A stretch of 64,000 bases of DNA from Streptomyces durmitorensis (GTDB taxonomy: Bacteria > Actinomycetota > Actinomycetes > Streptomycetales > Streptomycetaceae): assembly GCF_023498005.1 (NCBI RefSeq), contig NZ_CP097289.1:4836001-4900000 (forward strand), written 5' to 3'. A model generated the notes under the pieces. The model was not told where the DNA came from. It saw nothing but the letters and a program-made list of their open reading frames with translations, and did not search any database. Positions within the stretch are counted from its first letter, which is position 1; the number at the start of each line of letters is the position of its first letter. Shown one piece after another: positions 9,159 through 18,948 of this stretch. Made by a program: the position numbers and the translations under genes.

Positions 9159-9635
9159 CTACTTGGTCTTCAGGCAGAGCACCACATCGTGGCTGCCGCC
9201 GGTCTGGTAGTAGGAGACCTCGGTCCCCTTGACCGTTTCGCACTTGCTGACGCTGCTCGTGTTGTCGAACTTCTCGATGACCTCGAACTCGGCGTCGCTG
9301 GAGGAGCAGTCGGCGTTCTTGAGGTCCGGCTGCGACTGCGTGCCCTTGTTGTGCAGGCAGTCACCGACGGCAGTGGTCTCGGCGTCGCTCTTGCCCAGCT
9401 GCCACTTGACGACAGCGATGATGATGCCGATGACGATGACGGCACCGATCCGCAGGACCACCTTGCTCACGCGTCGGCCACCGCTCGGCGCGGCCGGAGG
9501 CGGAACCGGGGCGCCCTGGTTGTAGGGCGGGTAGGGCTGCTGCGGAACGCCGGGCTGGCCGGGCTGTCCCGGCTGGCCGGGGTGCGGCTGCACGCCCTGG
9601 CCGTACGGATTCTGGCCCTGGGGCGGAGTAGTCAC
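9159..9635 (-). CDS. LppU/SCO3897-like single-pass membrane protein
   Basis: 158 residues from GTG 9635, which has GAGGGGG nearby. A longer frame upstream lacks a ribosome site. A Pro/Gly/Gln-rich cytoplasmic N-terminus (1-60) is followed by one membrane helix (LRIGAVIVIGIIIAVVKW) and a ~75-residue extracytoplasmic domain. The domain has four cysteines (DCLHN, DCSSS, KCETV, LCLKT), suggesting two disulfides. It resembles the C-terminal domain of actinobacterial LppU-type proteins. Function is unknown. It is convergent with cca across two parS sites and is transcribed away from the MFS gene behind it. Confidence 0.7.
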   Translation of the reverse strand: MTTPPQGQNPYGQGVQPHPGQPGQPGQPGVPQQPYPPYNQGAPVPPPAAPSGGRRVSKVVLRIGAVIVIGIIIAVVKWQLGKSDAETTAVGDCLHNKGTQSQPDLKNADCSSSDAEFEVIEKFDNTSSVSKCETVKGTEVSYYQTGGSHDVVLCLKTK

Positions 9636-9748
9636 TTGGGGGTCCCCCTCGAACGGAAGCGCGATGGCGCGGATACGACGTCCGTAAGTTATAGGGATGC
9701 AGTGACAACTCTGAAGCCCAGAGTGGCTCTGTGGCATTGATGTGACAC

Positions 9749-11005
9749 TTACTGCGCGTCAAATCTGGCCATAGCGGCAGCAATCGCTGCGTAGATAACG
9801 GCGACCGTGACCACCAGCGGGACCGATCGCCCGTCAGGCGGCAGCATCAGGGCGGCAACTCCGGCCGCGCCGACGAAGGCGACGTTGAACAGGACGTCGT
9901 AGACGGAGAAGATCCGGCCACGGAAGCTGTCGTCCACCGTGGACTGCACCACCGTGTCCGTGGCGATCTTCGCGCCCTGGGTCGTCAGGCCAAGGAGGAA
10001 CGCGGCGATCAGCAGCGGGACAGGTGAGAAGGGCAGGGCGAGCGCCGGTTCCAGGATCGCCGCCGCCCCCGCGCAGACGACGATCCAGCCGCCGGCCGCC
10101 AGCCGGTTCACCGCCCAGGGCGTCACCACGGCCGCCGCGAAGAAGCCCGCCCCAGAGACCCCCACGGCGAGCCCGAGCAGGGCGAGCCCGTCGGACTCCG
10201 AGGACGACCAGGCGTATCGGCAGAGCATCAGGACCATGACCGACAGGGCGCCGTAGCAGAACCGCATGAGCGTCATCGCGAGGAGCGCGCGGGCGGCAGG
10301 GCGCCGCTGCGACAGATGTCGGACCCCGGCCACCAGGTCCCGCGCCGTACCGGCAAGGGCCGTGCCGAGCTGTGGCCGCATCAGCTCAGGGTCCGGACCG
10401 AGGAGTTCACGCGCCATCCGCAGTGAGGCGAGCGCCGCGCACAGGTACAGGGCCGCCCCGAGGAGCACCACCACCGCGTCGGAGTCGGAGCCCGCCAGGC
10501 GTACGACGAAGGCGAGACCGCCGCCCACGGTGGCGGCCAGCGTCCCCGCGGTCGGTGACAGGGAGTTGGCCATCACCAGGCGCTCCGTGTCGACCACACG
10601 GGGCAGCGCCGCCGAGAGTCCGGCGAGGACGAAACGGTTGACGGCGGTGACGCAGAGCGCGGAGGCGAAGAAGAGCCAGTCGGGCACGCCGCTCAGCATC
10701 AGCACCGCGGTCACCGAGGCAAGAGCGGCCCGCAGCAGATTGCCGTACAGAAAAACCTGTCGGCGTGGCCAGCGGTCGAGGAGCACGCCGGCGAAGGGGC
10801 CGATCAGTGAGTACGGCAGGAGCAGCACCGCCATCGCGGAGGCGATCGCGGCCGGTGAGGTCTGCTTCTCCGGCGAGAAGACGACGTACGTGGCGAGGGC
10901 CACCTGATAGACGCCGTCCGCGCCCTGGGAGATCAGCCGCACGGCGAGCAGACGCCGGAAGTCCCCCAGGCGCAGCAGTACGCGCAGGTCACCGACGACA
11001 GCCAT
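9749..11005 (-). CDS. MFS transporter
   Basis: 418 residues from ATG 11005 (MAVVGDLRVLLRLGDFRRLL); upstream in-frame codons have no support. About 12 hydrophobic helices are visible and a DRWPRRQVFLYGN loop 2-3 motif, as in major facilitator drug/solute exporters. The substrate is unknown. A strong hairpin separates it from ino1 upstream, so it is likely transcribed from its own promoter. I recall an MFS gene at the same place in S. coelicolor (SCO3898). Confidence 0.82.
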   Translation of the reverse strand: MAVVGDLRVLLRLGDFRRLLAVRLISQGADGVYQVALATYVVFSPEKQTSPAAIASAMAVLLLPYSLIGPFAGVLLDRWPRRQVFLYGNLLRAALASVTAVLMLSGVPDWLFFASALCVTAVNRFVLAGLSAALPRVVDTERLVMANSLSPTAGTLAATVGGGLAFVVRLAGSDSDAVVVLLGAALYLCAALASLRMARELLGPDPELMRPQLGTALAGTARDLVAGVRHLSQRRPAARALLAMTLMRFCYGALSVMVLMLCRYAWSSSESDGLALLGLAVGVSGAGFFAAAVVTPWAVNRLAAGGWIVVCAGAAAILEPALALPFSPVPLLIAAFLLGLTTQGAKIATDTVVQSTVDDSFRGRIFSVYDVLFNVAFVGAAGVAALMLPPDGRSVPLVVTVAVIYAAIAAAMARFDAQ

Positions 11006-11027
11006 GGGGCACAGCCTCACATACGAG

Positions 11028-11060
11028 GAGGGTCCCCGGGCGCATTGCCCGGGGACCCTC
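11028..11060 (-). terminator. Intrinsic terminator after ino1
   Basis: GAGGGTCCCCGGGC and its exact complement flank a five-base loop (11042-11046): a 14-bp GC stem between the ino1 stop and the MFS start, on the leftward strand. Confidence 0.75.
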
Positions 11061-11084
11061 AACAGCCGTTCAAGGGAAGAGCTT

Positions 11085-12167
11085 TTAGCGCTCGACCTCG
11101 CCCTTGATGAACTTCTCGACGTTCTCGTAGGCCTCGTCGTCGAAGTACTGCACCGGCGGGGACTTCATGAAGTACGAGGACGCGGAGAGGATCGGGCCGC
11201 CGATGCCGCGGTCCTTGGCGATCTTCGCGGCGCGCAGGGCGTCGATGATGACACCGGCCGAGTTCGGGGAGTCCCAGACCTCGAGCTTGTACTCGAGGTT
11301 CAGCGGGACGTCACCGAAGGCGCGGCCCTCGAGGCGGACGTAGGCCCACTTGCGGTCGTCGAGCCACGCGACGTAGTCGGACGGACCGATGTGGACGTTG
11401 TCGGCGCCCATGTCACGGTCGCGGATCTGCGAGGTGACGGACTGCGTCTTCGAGATCTTCTTGGACTCGAGGCGGTCGCGCTCCAACATGTTCTTGAAGT
11501 CCATGTTGCCGCCGACGTTGAGCTGCATCGTGCGCTCGAGACGGACACCGCGGTCCTCGAACAGCTTCGCCATCACGCGGTGCGTGATGGTGGCGCCGAC
11601 CTGCGACTTGATGTCGTCGCCGACGATCGGGACGCCCGCCTCGGTGAACTTGTCAGCCCACTCCTTGGTGCCGGCGATGAAGACCGGAAGGGCGTTGACG
11701 AAGGCGACCTTGGCGTCGATGGCGCACTGCGCGTAGAACTTCGCGGCGTCCTCGGAACCGACGGGCAGGTAGCAGACGAGGACGTCGACCTGCTTGTCCT
11801 TGAGGACCTGGACGACGTCGACCGGGGTCTCGTCGGACTCCTCGATGGTCTGGCGGTAGTACTTGCCCAGGCCGTCGAGGGTGTGGCCGCGCTGGACGGT
11901 GACGCCCTTGCTCGGTACGTCGCAGATCTTGATGGTGTTGTTCTCGCTGGCGCCGATGGCGTCCGTGAGGTCGAGGCCGACCTTCTTGGCGTCCACGTCA
12001 AAGGCGGCGACGAACTCGACATCACCGACGTGGTACTCGCCGAACTGGACGTGCATCAGGCCCGGGACCTTGGCGTCCGGGTCTGCGTCCTTGTAGTACT
12101 CGACGCCCTGGACCAGCGAGGCGGCGCAGTTGCCCACGCCGACGATGGCTACGCGAACCGAACCCAT
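11085..12167 (-). CDS. ino1: Inositol-3-phosphate synthase
   Basis: 360 residues from ATG 12167 with GGGAGC upstream; the frame extends further 5' but without a ribosome site. Converts glucose-6-phosphate to inositol-1(3)-phosphate with NAD, the first step to phosphatidylinositol and mycothiol. The NAD-binding motif [12 protein letters not shown] is at residues ~8-19, and the family core includes [29 protein letters not shown] and the NVGGNMDF segment. The length is that of the compact actinobacterial Ino1. The gene follows a PadR regulator gene by 60 bp in the same direction, the pairing seen in M. tuberculosis (Rv0047c-Rv0046c). The operator upstream of padR may therefore control both. Confidence 0.94.
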   Translation of the reverse strand: MGSVRVAIVGVGNCAASLVQGVEYYKDADPDAKVPGLMHVQFGEYHVGDVEFVAAFDVDAKKVGLDLTDAIGASENNTIKICDVPSKGVTVQRGHTLDGLGKYYRQTIEESDETPVDVVQVLKDKQVDVLVCYLPVGSEDAAKFYAQCAIDAKVAFVNALPVFIAGTKEWADKFTEAGVPIVGDDIKSQVGATITHRVMAKLFEDRGVRLERTMQLNVGGNMDFKNMLERDRLESKKISKTQSVTSQIRDRDMGADNVHIGPSDYVAWLDDRKWAYVRLEGRAFGDVPLNLEYKLEVWDSPNSAGVIIDALRAAKIAKDRGIGGPILSASSYFMKSPPVQYFDDEAYENVEKFIKGEVER

Positions 12168-12226
12168 TCCGGTTGCTCCCTGTGTGATTCGTGTATTCCG
12201 GATGAGACCCTGCGGACCGCGGGGCC

Positions 12227-12913
12227 TCACTTGGCGGTGTCATCGGACGGATCCGGCGGCGGGTTGGTCTCCCGCCGCCGGGGCAGGCCGCCCGACTCCC
12301 CAGATGTGCTGTCGTGCTGAGCGGAGCTGTCCGGGGCGGACCGTTGCTGGTCGCGTCCCGCTCGCTCGCTCTCGATGAGCTCGTTCAGCCAGCGCACTTC
12401 GCGCTCCACGGACTCCATTCCGTGCCGCTGCAGCTCAAGCGTGTAGTCGTCCAGGCGCTCCCGGGTACGGGCCAGGGAGGCGCTCATCTTCTCCAGACGC
12501 TCCTCGAGGCGGCTGCGACGCCCCTCGAGCACCCGCATGCGTACGTCCCGCGATGTCTGGCCGAAAAAGGCGAAGCGGGCGGCGAAGTGTTCGTCCTCGT
12601 ACGCGTCGGGGCCGGTCTGTGAGAGCAGGTCCTCGAAGTGCTCCTTACCTTCCGCCGTCAACCGATAGACGATCTTGGCGCGGCGCCCGGAGAGGGGGGC
12701 CGCGAGGGCCTCCTCGGAGGCGCCACCCGATTCCTCGATCAACCAGCCGCTCGCGACCAGCGTCTTGAGGCAGGGGTAGAGCGTCCCGTAGCTGAAGGCG
12801 CGGAACACTCCCAGCGATGTATTGAGCCGTTTACGCAGCTCATAGCCGTGCATCGGGGACTCGCGCAGCAGGCCGAGCACGGCGAACTCGAGGATGCCGG
12901 AGCGTCTGCTCAT
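12227..12913 (-). CDS. PadR-family transcriptional regulator
   Basis: 228 residues from ATG 12913 ([18 protein letters not shown]) behind GGGAGG. The N-terminal winged helix (1-95) has the PadR hallmark [11 protein letters not shown] and [15 protein letters not shown]-terminal helical dimer region (~110-190, many Arg/Glu heptads) is followed by a disordered tail. It is upstream of ino1 on the same strand, so it may regulate inositol synthesis. The palindrome at 12964-12984 just upstream suggests autoregulation. Confidence 0.88.
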   Translation of the reverse strand: MSRRSGILEFAVLGLLRESPMHGYELRKRLNTSLGVFRAFSYGTLYPCLKTLVASGWLIEESGGASEEALAAPLSGRRAKIVYRLTAEGKEHFEDLLSQTGPDAYEDEHFAARFAFFGQTSRDVRMRVLEGRRSRLEERLEKMSASLARTRERLDDYTLELQRHGMESVEREVRWLNELIESERAGRDQQRSAPDSSAQHDSTSGESGGLPRRRETNPPPDPSDDTAK

Positions 12914-13286
12914 CTTCGCCTCCCGTCTGCCAGCGTCTGTCGACACGGTCTTTATGCCGAGCTGATGTATCGACTCGATACATCGAGACGATAGAACGGC
13001 CCACCAGCTGAGACAAGAGGGGAAACGGTGAACGGCGTCACATCACCGATTCGTAGGAAGCAACTTGCCTGATTTGGGGTGAACTTCTGCCCTAAGAGGG
13101 TTTTGACGGTGCGTAGTCTGTGCGCCATGCAGACCGCCGGGAACCAAGTGACACCTGAGGGCGTCGTTGACCCTGGTGTAGTGCGGATGAGCGCCGGGAC
13201 GGGCGCATCCGTACTTCGGGGGGACCGGAAACCAGCCGCCGTTTCCAGGCGCGGATACCTGCGCCTGCCCGAGGAGTAATCGTTCG
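12914..13286. other. 373-bp divergent intergenic region (padR / ponA)
   Basis: Holds the PadR operator and presumably the promoters of padR-ino1 (leftward) and ponA (rightward). TTGACG at 13104-13109 is a -35 candidate without a clear -10. A 66-codon frame (13079-13279) covers the space but lacks a ribosome site, so I do not call it a gene. The ponA ribosome site GAGGAG is near 13272. Confidence 0.5.
12964..12984. promoter_or_regulatory. Likely PadR operator (21-bp palindrome)
   Basis: Perfect inverted repeat of GATGTATCG with ACT between arms. ATGTAT...ATACAT is the usual form of PadR-family operators. It is 51 bp upstream of the padR start codon. A further overlapping half-site (ATCGAGACGAT) adjoins on the right. 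Confidence 0.6.
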
Positions 13287-16037
13287 ATGAGCGAGCACCG
13301 TCGCAAACCGCCGCAGCCGCAGGGCGGCGGACGCGCCGCGGCCAGACGCGGCATCCCAGGCGCGTCGTCGGGCCGCCGCGCGGCACCGCGTGGCGCCACT
13401 GGATCGCCCACTTCCTCAACCGGCTCGCACGGGACAGGGGCCCCTGACGACGGGGACCGTTCCTACGGCGGCCGCGCAGAGGCCCGTCGTGCCGCGCAGC
13501 GCAGCGGCGCTGTCGGCGCCGGCGGAGGCCGCCGCCGAGCGGCCGACGGGTCCGGCGCCGGGCGCTCAGGCGCCGGTGGCGGAGGTCGTCGCGGTGGCGG
13601 AGGCCCGAACGGACCGGGCCGCGGCCGTGGCCGTGGCGGTCATGAGCCCCGCAAGAAGCGCCTGATCGACTACCCGCGTGCGGAGAAGGACGGTCTGCGG
13701 CGCTGGGTTCCGTCCTGGCGTCTGGTCACCGGCCTGTTCGTCGGGTTCCTCGGCAGCCTGATGGCCGTAACGGGCATCGCGTACGCCTTGGTGCAGGTGC
13801 CGAAGGTCGACGAAGCGGCCACGGCGCAGAACAACGTCTATTACTGGGCCGACGGCAAGCAGATGGTCGCGACCGGTGGTGAGACGAACCGCCAGATCAT
13901 CGACTACGACAAGATCCCCAAGGAGATGCGGACCGCCGTCATCTCGGCCGAGAACAAGACGTTCGAGGATGACAAGGGCGTCGACCCGATGGGCATCACT
14001 CGCGCTCTGGTCAACATGGCCAAGGGCGGCGAGACCCAGGGTGGCTCGACCATCACCCAGCAGTACGTGAAGAACGCGCGCCTCGGTGACCAGTCCCAGA
14101 CGTTCACGCGTAAGTTCAAAGAGCTCTTCATCTCCATAAAGGTCGGCCGCACGGTCTCCAAGGAACAGATCATGGCGGGGTACCTCAACACCGCCTACTA
14201 CGGCCGTGGGGCCTACGGCATCCAGGCCGCCGCCCGCGCCTACTTCGGCGAGGACGCCAGCGACCTGGATCCCAGCGAGTGCGCGCTCCTGGCGACGGTG
14301 CTCAAGGGCGCCACGTACTACGACCCGGCGGGGTCCGCCGCGGTCGACCCCGCGGCCACGCAGCAGGCCAACACCGAGCGGGCCATGAAGCGCTGGAAGT
14401 GGATCCTCGACGAAGAGGTCAAGGACGGCCACCTGACCGCCGAGGTCCGCAACAAGTACACGAAGTTCCCGAAGCTGGAGAACCCGCGCTCCAACGCTCT
14501 GCTGGGCGGGCAGGTCGGCTATCTGGTCGACCTCGCCAAGGCGTACGTGATCAACAACAGCGACGGCCGGATCACGGCCAACGACCTTCAGCAGGGTGGC
14601 TACGAGATCCACACGACCTTCGACAGGACGAAGGTCAAGGAACTCGAGAAGTCCGTGGAGAAGGTCCGCAAGGCGAAGATCAAACCCAAGCAGCGCCCGA
14701 CCAAGGACACCCACGTCCAGTTCGGTGGCGCCTCCGTGAACCCGGAGGACGGCGCGATCGAGGCCATCTACGGCGGTGAGGACGCGACCAAGCACTTCAC
14801 CAACAACGCGGACCAGACCGGTGCGCAGGTCGGCTCGACGTTCAAGCCCTTCGTACTGGCAGCGGCCTTCAAGGACGGAACGCGCGACCCGGACGGGGTG
14901 GCGGAGCAGGGCGAGGCCCAGCGCACCATCGTCAACCCCAAGAGCCTCTACAGCGGCAAGAACAAGCTCAAGATCCAGAACTACGACGGCAGCGTCTGGA
15001 CGGACAAGGAAGGCAAGGAGTGGCTGCAGACCAACGACGGTGACGCCTCCTACAACGCGCCGACCTACCAGATCGACCTCCGTGAGGCGATGCGGGAGTC
15101 CGTCAACTCGGCCTATGTACAGCTCGGCATGGATGTCGGCCTGGACAAGGTGAAGGCTGCGGCTGTCGACTCCGGTCTCAAGGCGAACAGCCTGGCCAGC
15201 GCCAATTACCCGTCCTTCTCACTCGGTACGTCCTCCCCGAGCGCGATCCGGATGGCCGGCGCCTACTCCACCTTCGCGTCCAGCGGTGAGCAGAACGAGC
15301 CGTACTCGGTCAAGAAGGTCGAGCACAAGGGCAACACCGTCTTCCAGCACGATGTGCAGACCAAGCGGGCCTTCGACAAGTCGGTCGCCGACAACGTCAC
15401 CGACGTGCTCAGGACCGTCGTCGAGAAGGGCACGGGCACCTCGGCCCAGCTCAGCGGCCGCCAGGTCGCGGGCAAGACGGGTACGACCGACGGCAACAAG
15501 TCGGCCTGGTTCGTCGGGTACACCCCGCAGCTCTCGACGGCGATCAGCATGTACCGGCTCGACGACAACGAAGGGAACAAGAAGCGCGAGTTCCTGGAGA
15601 TGTTCGGCACGGGTGGCGAAGAGAAGATCCACGGTGCCTCGTTCCCCGCGCAGATCTGGAAGGACTACATGGAGCAGGCCCTTAAGGGCGCTCCTGTGAA
15701 GAACTTCCCGGTCCCGGAGCCGATCGGCCAGGTCGTCGGTGAGACGCCGCCGCCGTCCCCGACCCCGACCCCGTCGGAGACCGAGGAGCCGGAGAAGTCC
15801 CCCTCGCCGACCCCGTCGGACACCGGGCCGTCCCCGACCCCCTCAGGAAGCCCTGATCCCGGTGAGACCTGTGCCGACTGGGACTTGCAGTGCAACAACA
15901 ACGGCGGTACGGCGGACGGAGGAACCACCGACGGCAGCACCGGCGGTGAGTCGCCACCGGCCACGGACGATCCAACAGGCGGCGGAGGCAACAACGGCAA
16001 CGGCAACGGAGGCTGGTTCGGCGGACCAACAGGCTGA
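13287..16037 (+). CDS. Class A penicillin-binding protein (PonA-type transglycosylase/transpeptidase)
   Basis: 916 residues. The cytoplasmic N-terminus (1-140) is Gly/Arg/Pro-rich; a single membrane anchor spans ~146-170. The GT51 glycosyltransferase domain (~195-380) has AENKTFEDDKG and GGSTITQQYVKN; the usual Glu-Asp pair is Glu-Asn here. The transpeptidase domain (~480-770) has catalytic STFK, SVN and KTGTTDG. The C-terminus is a Pro/Ser/Thr then Gly/Asn-rich tail with a Cys pair (CADWDLQC). It polymerises and crosslinks peptidoglycan outside the membrane. The position next to a GT87 gene and upstream of rpsF equals mycobacterial ponA1. Start ATG with GAGGAG ten bases upstream. Confidence 0.94.
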   Translation: MSEHRRKPPQPQGGGRAAARRGIPGASSGRRAAPRGATGSPTSSTGSHGTGAPDDGDRSYGGRAEARRAAQRSGAVGAGGGRRRAADGSGAGRSGAGGGGRRGGGGPNGPGRGRGRGGHEPRKKRLIDYPRAEKDGLRRWVPSWRLVTGLFVGFLGSLMAVTGIAYALVQVPKVDEAATAQNNVYYWADGKQMVATGGETNRQIIDYDKIPKEMRTAVISAENKTFEDDKGVDPMGITRALVNMAKGGETQGGSTITQQYVKNARLGDQSQTFTRKFKELFISIKVGRTVSKEQIMAGYLNTAYYGRGAYGIQAAARAYFGEDASDLDPSECALLATVLKGATYYDPAGSAAVDPAATQQANTERAMKRWKWILDEEVKDGHLTAEVRNKYTKFPKLENPRSNALLGGQVGYLVDLAKAYVINNSDGRITANDLQQGGYEIHTTFDRTKVKELEKSVEKVRKAKIKPKQRPTKDTHVQFGGASVNPEDGAIEAIYGGEDATKHFTNNADQTGAQVGSTFKPFVLAAAFKDGTRDPDGVAEQGEAQRTIVNPKSLYSGKNKLKIQNYDGSVWTDKEGKEWLQTNDGDASYNAPTYQIDLREAMRESVNSAYVQLGMDVGLDKVKAAAVDSGLKANSLASANYPSFSLGTSSPSAIRMAGAYSTFASSGEQNEPYSVKKVEHKGNTVFQHDVQTKRAFDKSVADNVTDVLRTVVEKGTGTSAQLSGRQVAGKTGTTDGNKSAWFVGYTPQLSTAISMYRLDDNEGNKKREFLEMFGTGGEEKIHGASFPAQIWKDYMEQALKGAPVKNFPVPEPIGQVVGETPPPSPTPTPSETEEPEKSPSPTPSDTGPSPTPSGSPDPGETCADWDLQCNNNGGTADGGTTDGSTGGESPPATDDPTGGGGNNGNGNGGWFGGPTG

Positions 16038-16056
16038 CCGAGGTCCCCGTGCGCGT

Positions 16057-16070
16057 GTTTCACGTGAAAC
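16057..16070. other. parS site
   Basis: Exact GTTTCACGTGAAAC, 20 bp after the ponA stop. It is the first of a close pair whose starts are 19 bp apart. Confidence 0.93.
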
Positions 16071-16075
16071 GCACG

Positions 16076-16089
16076 GTTTCACGTGAAAC
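16076..16089. other. parS site
   Basis: Exact GTTTCACGTGAAAC, five bases after the preceding site. The 19-bp offset is just under two helical turns, so two ParB dimers would sit on nearly the same face. Confidence 0.93.
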
Positions 16090-16109
16090 ATGCGCCGCCA
16101 AGCGCTGAC

Positions 16110-16144
16110 GAGGGCCGCCATACCGCACCGGTGTGGCGGCCCTC
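16110..16144 (+). terminator. Terminator hairpin after ponA
   Basis: GAGGGCCGCCA and its complement pair with an inner TACC/GGTG extension around a five-base loop. It lies after the parS pair and before the GT87 gene. Confidence 0.65.
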
Positions 16145-16180
16145 TCCGTGTTCTCAGGTGCGTACGGCAGGATGTGCGGC

Positions 16181-17716
16181 ATGCCCAGTGCAGAGACGAC
16201 GCGCACGAGCGTGCACAAGACCACTAGTGCACAACAGGAGCCCGTACGGCCGACCAAGGAGGATGAGGTTGCCGCGGCCGGCAGCGAGCTGATCGGTGGA
16301 CCCATCGGCCGCAGAGTGCTGTACGCGGCGACATGGTGGACCCCCGTACGCGTCATTGCGCTCATCGCGATCGGGATGTTCGCGCTCGGCATGGTGCAGA
16401 AGCTGCCGTGCTACGACGGCGCCTGGTTCCAGGGTGCGAGCTCGCAGTACACGCACGCCTGCTACTCCGACATCCCGCACCTCTACCAAGGGCGCGGCTT
16501 CGCCGACGGGCTCGTGCCCTACTTCGACAAGCTGCCCGGCGACATGGAGTACCTCGAATACCCGGTGCTCACCGGTGTGTTCATGGAGGTCGCCTCCTGG
16601 CTGACACCGGGCAGCGGGAGCATCCAGCACCAGGAGAAGTTCTACTGGATGGTCAACGCCGGGATGCTGATGGCCTGTACGGCGGTCATCGCCGTCTGTG
16701 TCGCCCGCACTCACCGGCGGCGCCCCTGGGACGGCCTGATGGTCGCCCTGGCGCCTGCCTTCGCGTTGACGGCCACCATCAACTGGGACCTGTTCGCGGT
16801 CGCTCTCACGGCCGCCGCGATGCTGATGTGGGCACGCGGGGGGACGCTCTCCGCGGGCATCCTGCTCGGCCTGGCGACCGCCGCGAAGCTCTACCCGGCG
16901 CTGCTCCTGGGCCCGCTGCTCATCCTGTGCTGGCGGGCGGGGCGCTGGCGGGCCTTCTGCATGACGGCCGGGGCAGCGGTGGGCGCCTGGCTCGTGGTGA
17001 ACCTGCCCGTGATGATCACGCACGACGCCACGGGCTTCCACATCCGCGAAGGCTGGGCGAAGTTCTACACGTTCAGTCAGGAACGGGGCGTCGACTTCGG
17101 CTCGTTCTGGCTGATCCTCTCGCAGCGCATGGGCGACCCGCTGTCCACGGACACGGTCAACACCCTGGCGACGGCGCTGATGCTCCTGGCCTGCCTCGGC
17201 GTCGGTGCGCTGGGCCTGACCGCGCCGCGCCGTCCGCGCTTCGCGCAGCTCGCGTTCCTGGTGGTCGCCGCGTTCATCCTCACCAACAAGGTCTACTCGC
17301 CGCAGTACGTACTGTGGCTGATTCCCCTCGCCGCCCTGGCCCGGCCGCGCTGGCGTGACTTCCTGATCTGGCAGGCGTGCGAGGTCGCGTACTTCCTGGG
17401 GATCTGGCTGTACCTCGCGTACACGACAAGCGGAGACGCCCACAAGGGCCTGCCGACCGAGGGTTACCAACTCGCCATCGTGGTCCACCTGCTGGGGACG
17501 CTGTACCTGTGCGCCGTGGTCGTACGCGACATCCTGATGCCGGAGAGAGACCCGGTCCGGCGGTCCGGTGACGACGACCCCTCCGGGGGCGTCCTGGACG
17601 GTGCACAGGACGTCTTCGTCCTCGGGCAGCCGGCCCACCCACCGCGGCACGCGGCGCACTCCACCGAGGGGACCTACGTGCGGTGGGGATCGACGCCGAC
17701 GGATATCTCACCCTGA
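16181..17716 (+). CDS. GT87-family membrane glycosyltransferase (DUF2029)
   Basis: 511 residues from ATG 16181, preceded by GGCAGGATG. Ten or more hydrophobic segments are visible between residues ~60 and 470, with YLEYPVLTGVFM and INWDLFAVAL in extracytoplasmic or loop regions typical of GT-C polyprenyl-phosphate-mannose-dependent transferases. The last ~50 residues are a hydrophilic tail. Mycobacteria have the same kind of gene (Rv0051) directly after ponA1. The acceptor substrate cannot be deduced. Confidence 0.82.
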   Translation: MPSAETTRTSVHKTTSAQQEPVRPTKEDEVAAAGSELIGGPIGRRVLYAATWWTPVRVIALIAIGMFALGMVQKLPCYDGAWFQGASSQYTHACYSDIPHLYQGRGFADGLVPYFDKLPGDMEYLEYPVLTGVFMEVASWLTPGSGSIQHQEKFYWMVNAGMLMACTAVIAVCVARTHRRRPWDGLMVALAPAFALTATINWDLFAVALTAAAMLMWARGGTLSAGILLGLATAAKLYPALLLGPLLILCWRAGRWRAFCMTAGAAVGAWLVVNLPVMITHDATGFHIREGWAKFYTFSQERGVDFGSFWLILSQRMGDPLSTDTVNTLATALMLLACLGVGALGLTAPRRPRFAQLAFLVVAAFILTNKVYSPQYVLWLIPLAALARPRWRDFLIWQACEVAYFLGIWLYLAYTTSGDAHKGLPTEGYQLAIVVHLLGTLYLCAVVVRDILMPERDPVRRSGDDDPSGGVLDGAQDVFVLGQPAHPPRHAAHSTEGTYVRWGSTPTDISP

Positions 17717-17760
17717 GCCATTTCACCCTGAGCGAACAGGCCGCCGAGGTGGCCGGGAAC

Positions 17761-17806
17761 GACTGAAGGGCCGGGAGCGACAACCGTCGCTCCCGGCCCT
17801 TCAGTC
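17761..17806. terminator. Bidirectional terminator between GT87 gene and alanine-racemase-like gene
   Basis: A perfect 21-bp stem (arms 17761-17781 and 17786-17806) around loop AACC, between convergent genes. Confidence 0.85.
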
Positions 17807-17826
17807 TGTGCTCCGTCCCGCGGTGA

Positions 17827-18858
17827 TCAGCGGTCGACGATGCGGTCGAACTGCGTGGTGGTGTGCCGCAGATGGGCCACCAGCTCCTCGCCCACCTTCG
17901 GCTCGGGCGCGTCCGAGGGCACGAAGAGGATGGAGACCTGCATGTGCGGCGGCTCCGCGAACCAGCGCTGCTTGCCGCCCCAGACGAACGGCGACAGGTT
18001 GCGGTTGACGGTCGCGAGGCCCGCGCGGGCCACACCCTTCGCGCGCGGCACCATGCCGTGCAGCGCCTTCGGGGCCTCCAGGCCGACGCCGTGCGACGTG
18101 CCGCCCGCGACGACGACCAGCCAGCCGTCGGAGGCGACCTTCTGCTGGCGGTAGCCGAAGCGGTCGCCCTTGGTCACCTGCGTGACGTCCAGGACGGCGC
18201 CGCGGTACTCGGTGGCCTCGTGGTCGCCCAGCCACAGATGCGTCCCGATGCGCGCGCGGAAGCGCGTCTGCGGGAACTGCTGCTGCAGGCGGGCCAGTTC
18301 GTTGGCCTTGAGGTGGCTGACGAACATCGTGTGCAGCGGAAGACGGGCGGCACGCAGCCGGTCCATCCAGCCGATGACCTCTTCGACGGCGTCCGAGCCG
18401 TCGGTGCGGTCCAGCGGCAGGTGGATCGCGAAGCCCTCGAGCCGTACGTCCTCGATGGCCGCATGCAGCTGTGAGAGCTCCTGCTCGCTCACGCCGTGCC
18501 GCTTCATCGAGGACATGACCTCGATGACGACGCGGGCGCCCACGAGGCCGTGTACGCCGTCCAGGGACGACACGGAGCGGATGACGCGGTCGGGCAGCGG
18601 CACGGGCTCCTCGCCCCGCCGGAACGGGGTCAGGACCAGCAGATCGCCGCTGAACCAGTCCTTGATCCGGGCGGCTTCGTACGTGGTGCCGACGGCGAGG
18701 ACGTCGGAGCCGAAGCGGGTCGCTTCTTCCGCGAGGCGCTCATGACCGAAGCCGTAGCCGTTGCCCTTGCAGACCGGGACGATTCCCGGGAACTGCTCCA
18801 GCACGTGCTTGTGGTGTGCCCGCCAGCGCGCGGTGTCGACATAGAGCGTGAGCGCCAT
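17827..18858 (-). CDS. Alanine-racemase-like PLP-barrel protein, probably not a standard racemase
   Basis: 343 residues. The N-terminal PLP-binding barrel has the Schiff-base lysine motif PVCKGNGYGFGH (K~31). A C-terminal beta domain begins near VTKGDRFGYRQQ. In true alanine racemases a GYADG motif supplies the second catalytic base (Tyr). The corresponding stretch here reads VVVAGGTSHGVG, with no Tyr, so racemisation is doubtful. The gene is 90 bp downstream of femX on the same strand, suggesting a shared role in peptidoglycan precursor modification. I recall the pair conserved in S. coelicolor (SCO3903-3904). Start ATG 18858. Confidence 0.72.
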   Translation of the reverse strand: MALTLYVDTARWRAHHKHVLEQFPGIVPVCKGNGYGFGHERLAEEATRFGSDVLAVGTTYEAARIKDWFSGDLLVLTPFRRGEEPVPLPDRVIRSVSSLDGVHGLVGARVVIEVMSSMKRHGVSEQELSQLHAAIEDVRLEGFAIHLPLDRTDGSDAVEEVIGWMDRLRAARLPLHTMFVSHLKANELARLQQQFPQTRFRARIGTHLWLGDHEATEYRGAVLDVTQVTKGDRFGYRQQKVASDGWLVVVAGGTSHGVGLEAPKALHGMVPRAKGVARAGLATVNRNLSPFVWGGKQRWFAEPPHMQVSILFVPSDAPEPKVGEELVAHLRHTTTQFDRIVDR

Positions 18859-18948
18859 GGCCGGATCCCGGAACCTTTCTCGTGGCTGCGGTGTATCAGA
18901 GGTATGAAGAGTATTTGTGGCTGTGTGAAGTGTGCCGGGTCGGTGCGG

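Noticed and set aside
13079..13279. 66-codon frame just upstream of ponA
   Set aside because: No ribosome site and composition like noise; it ends inside the ponA ribosome site region. Could be a leader peptide but there is no support.
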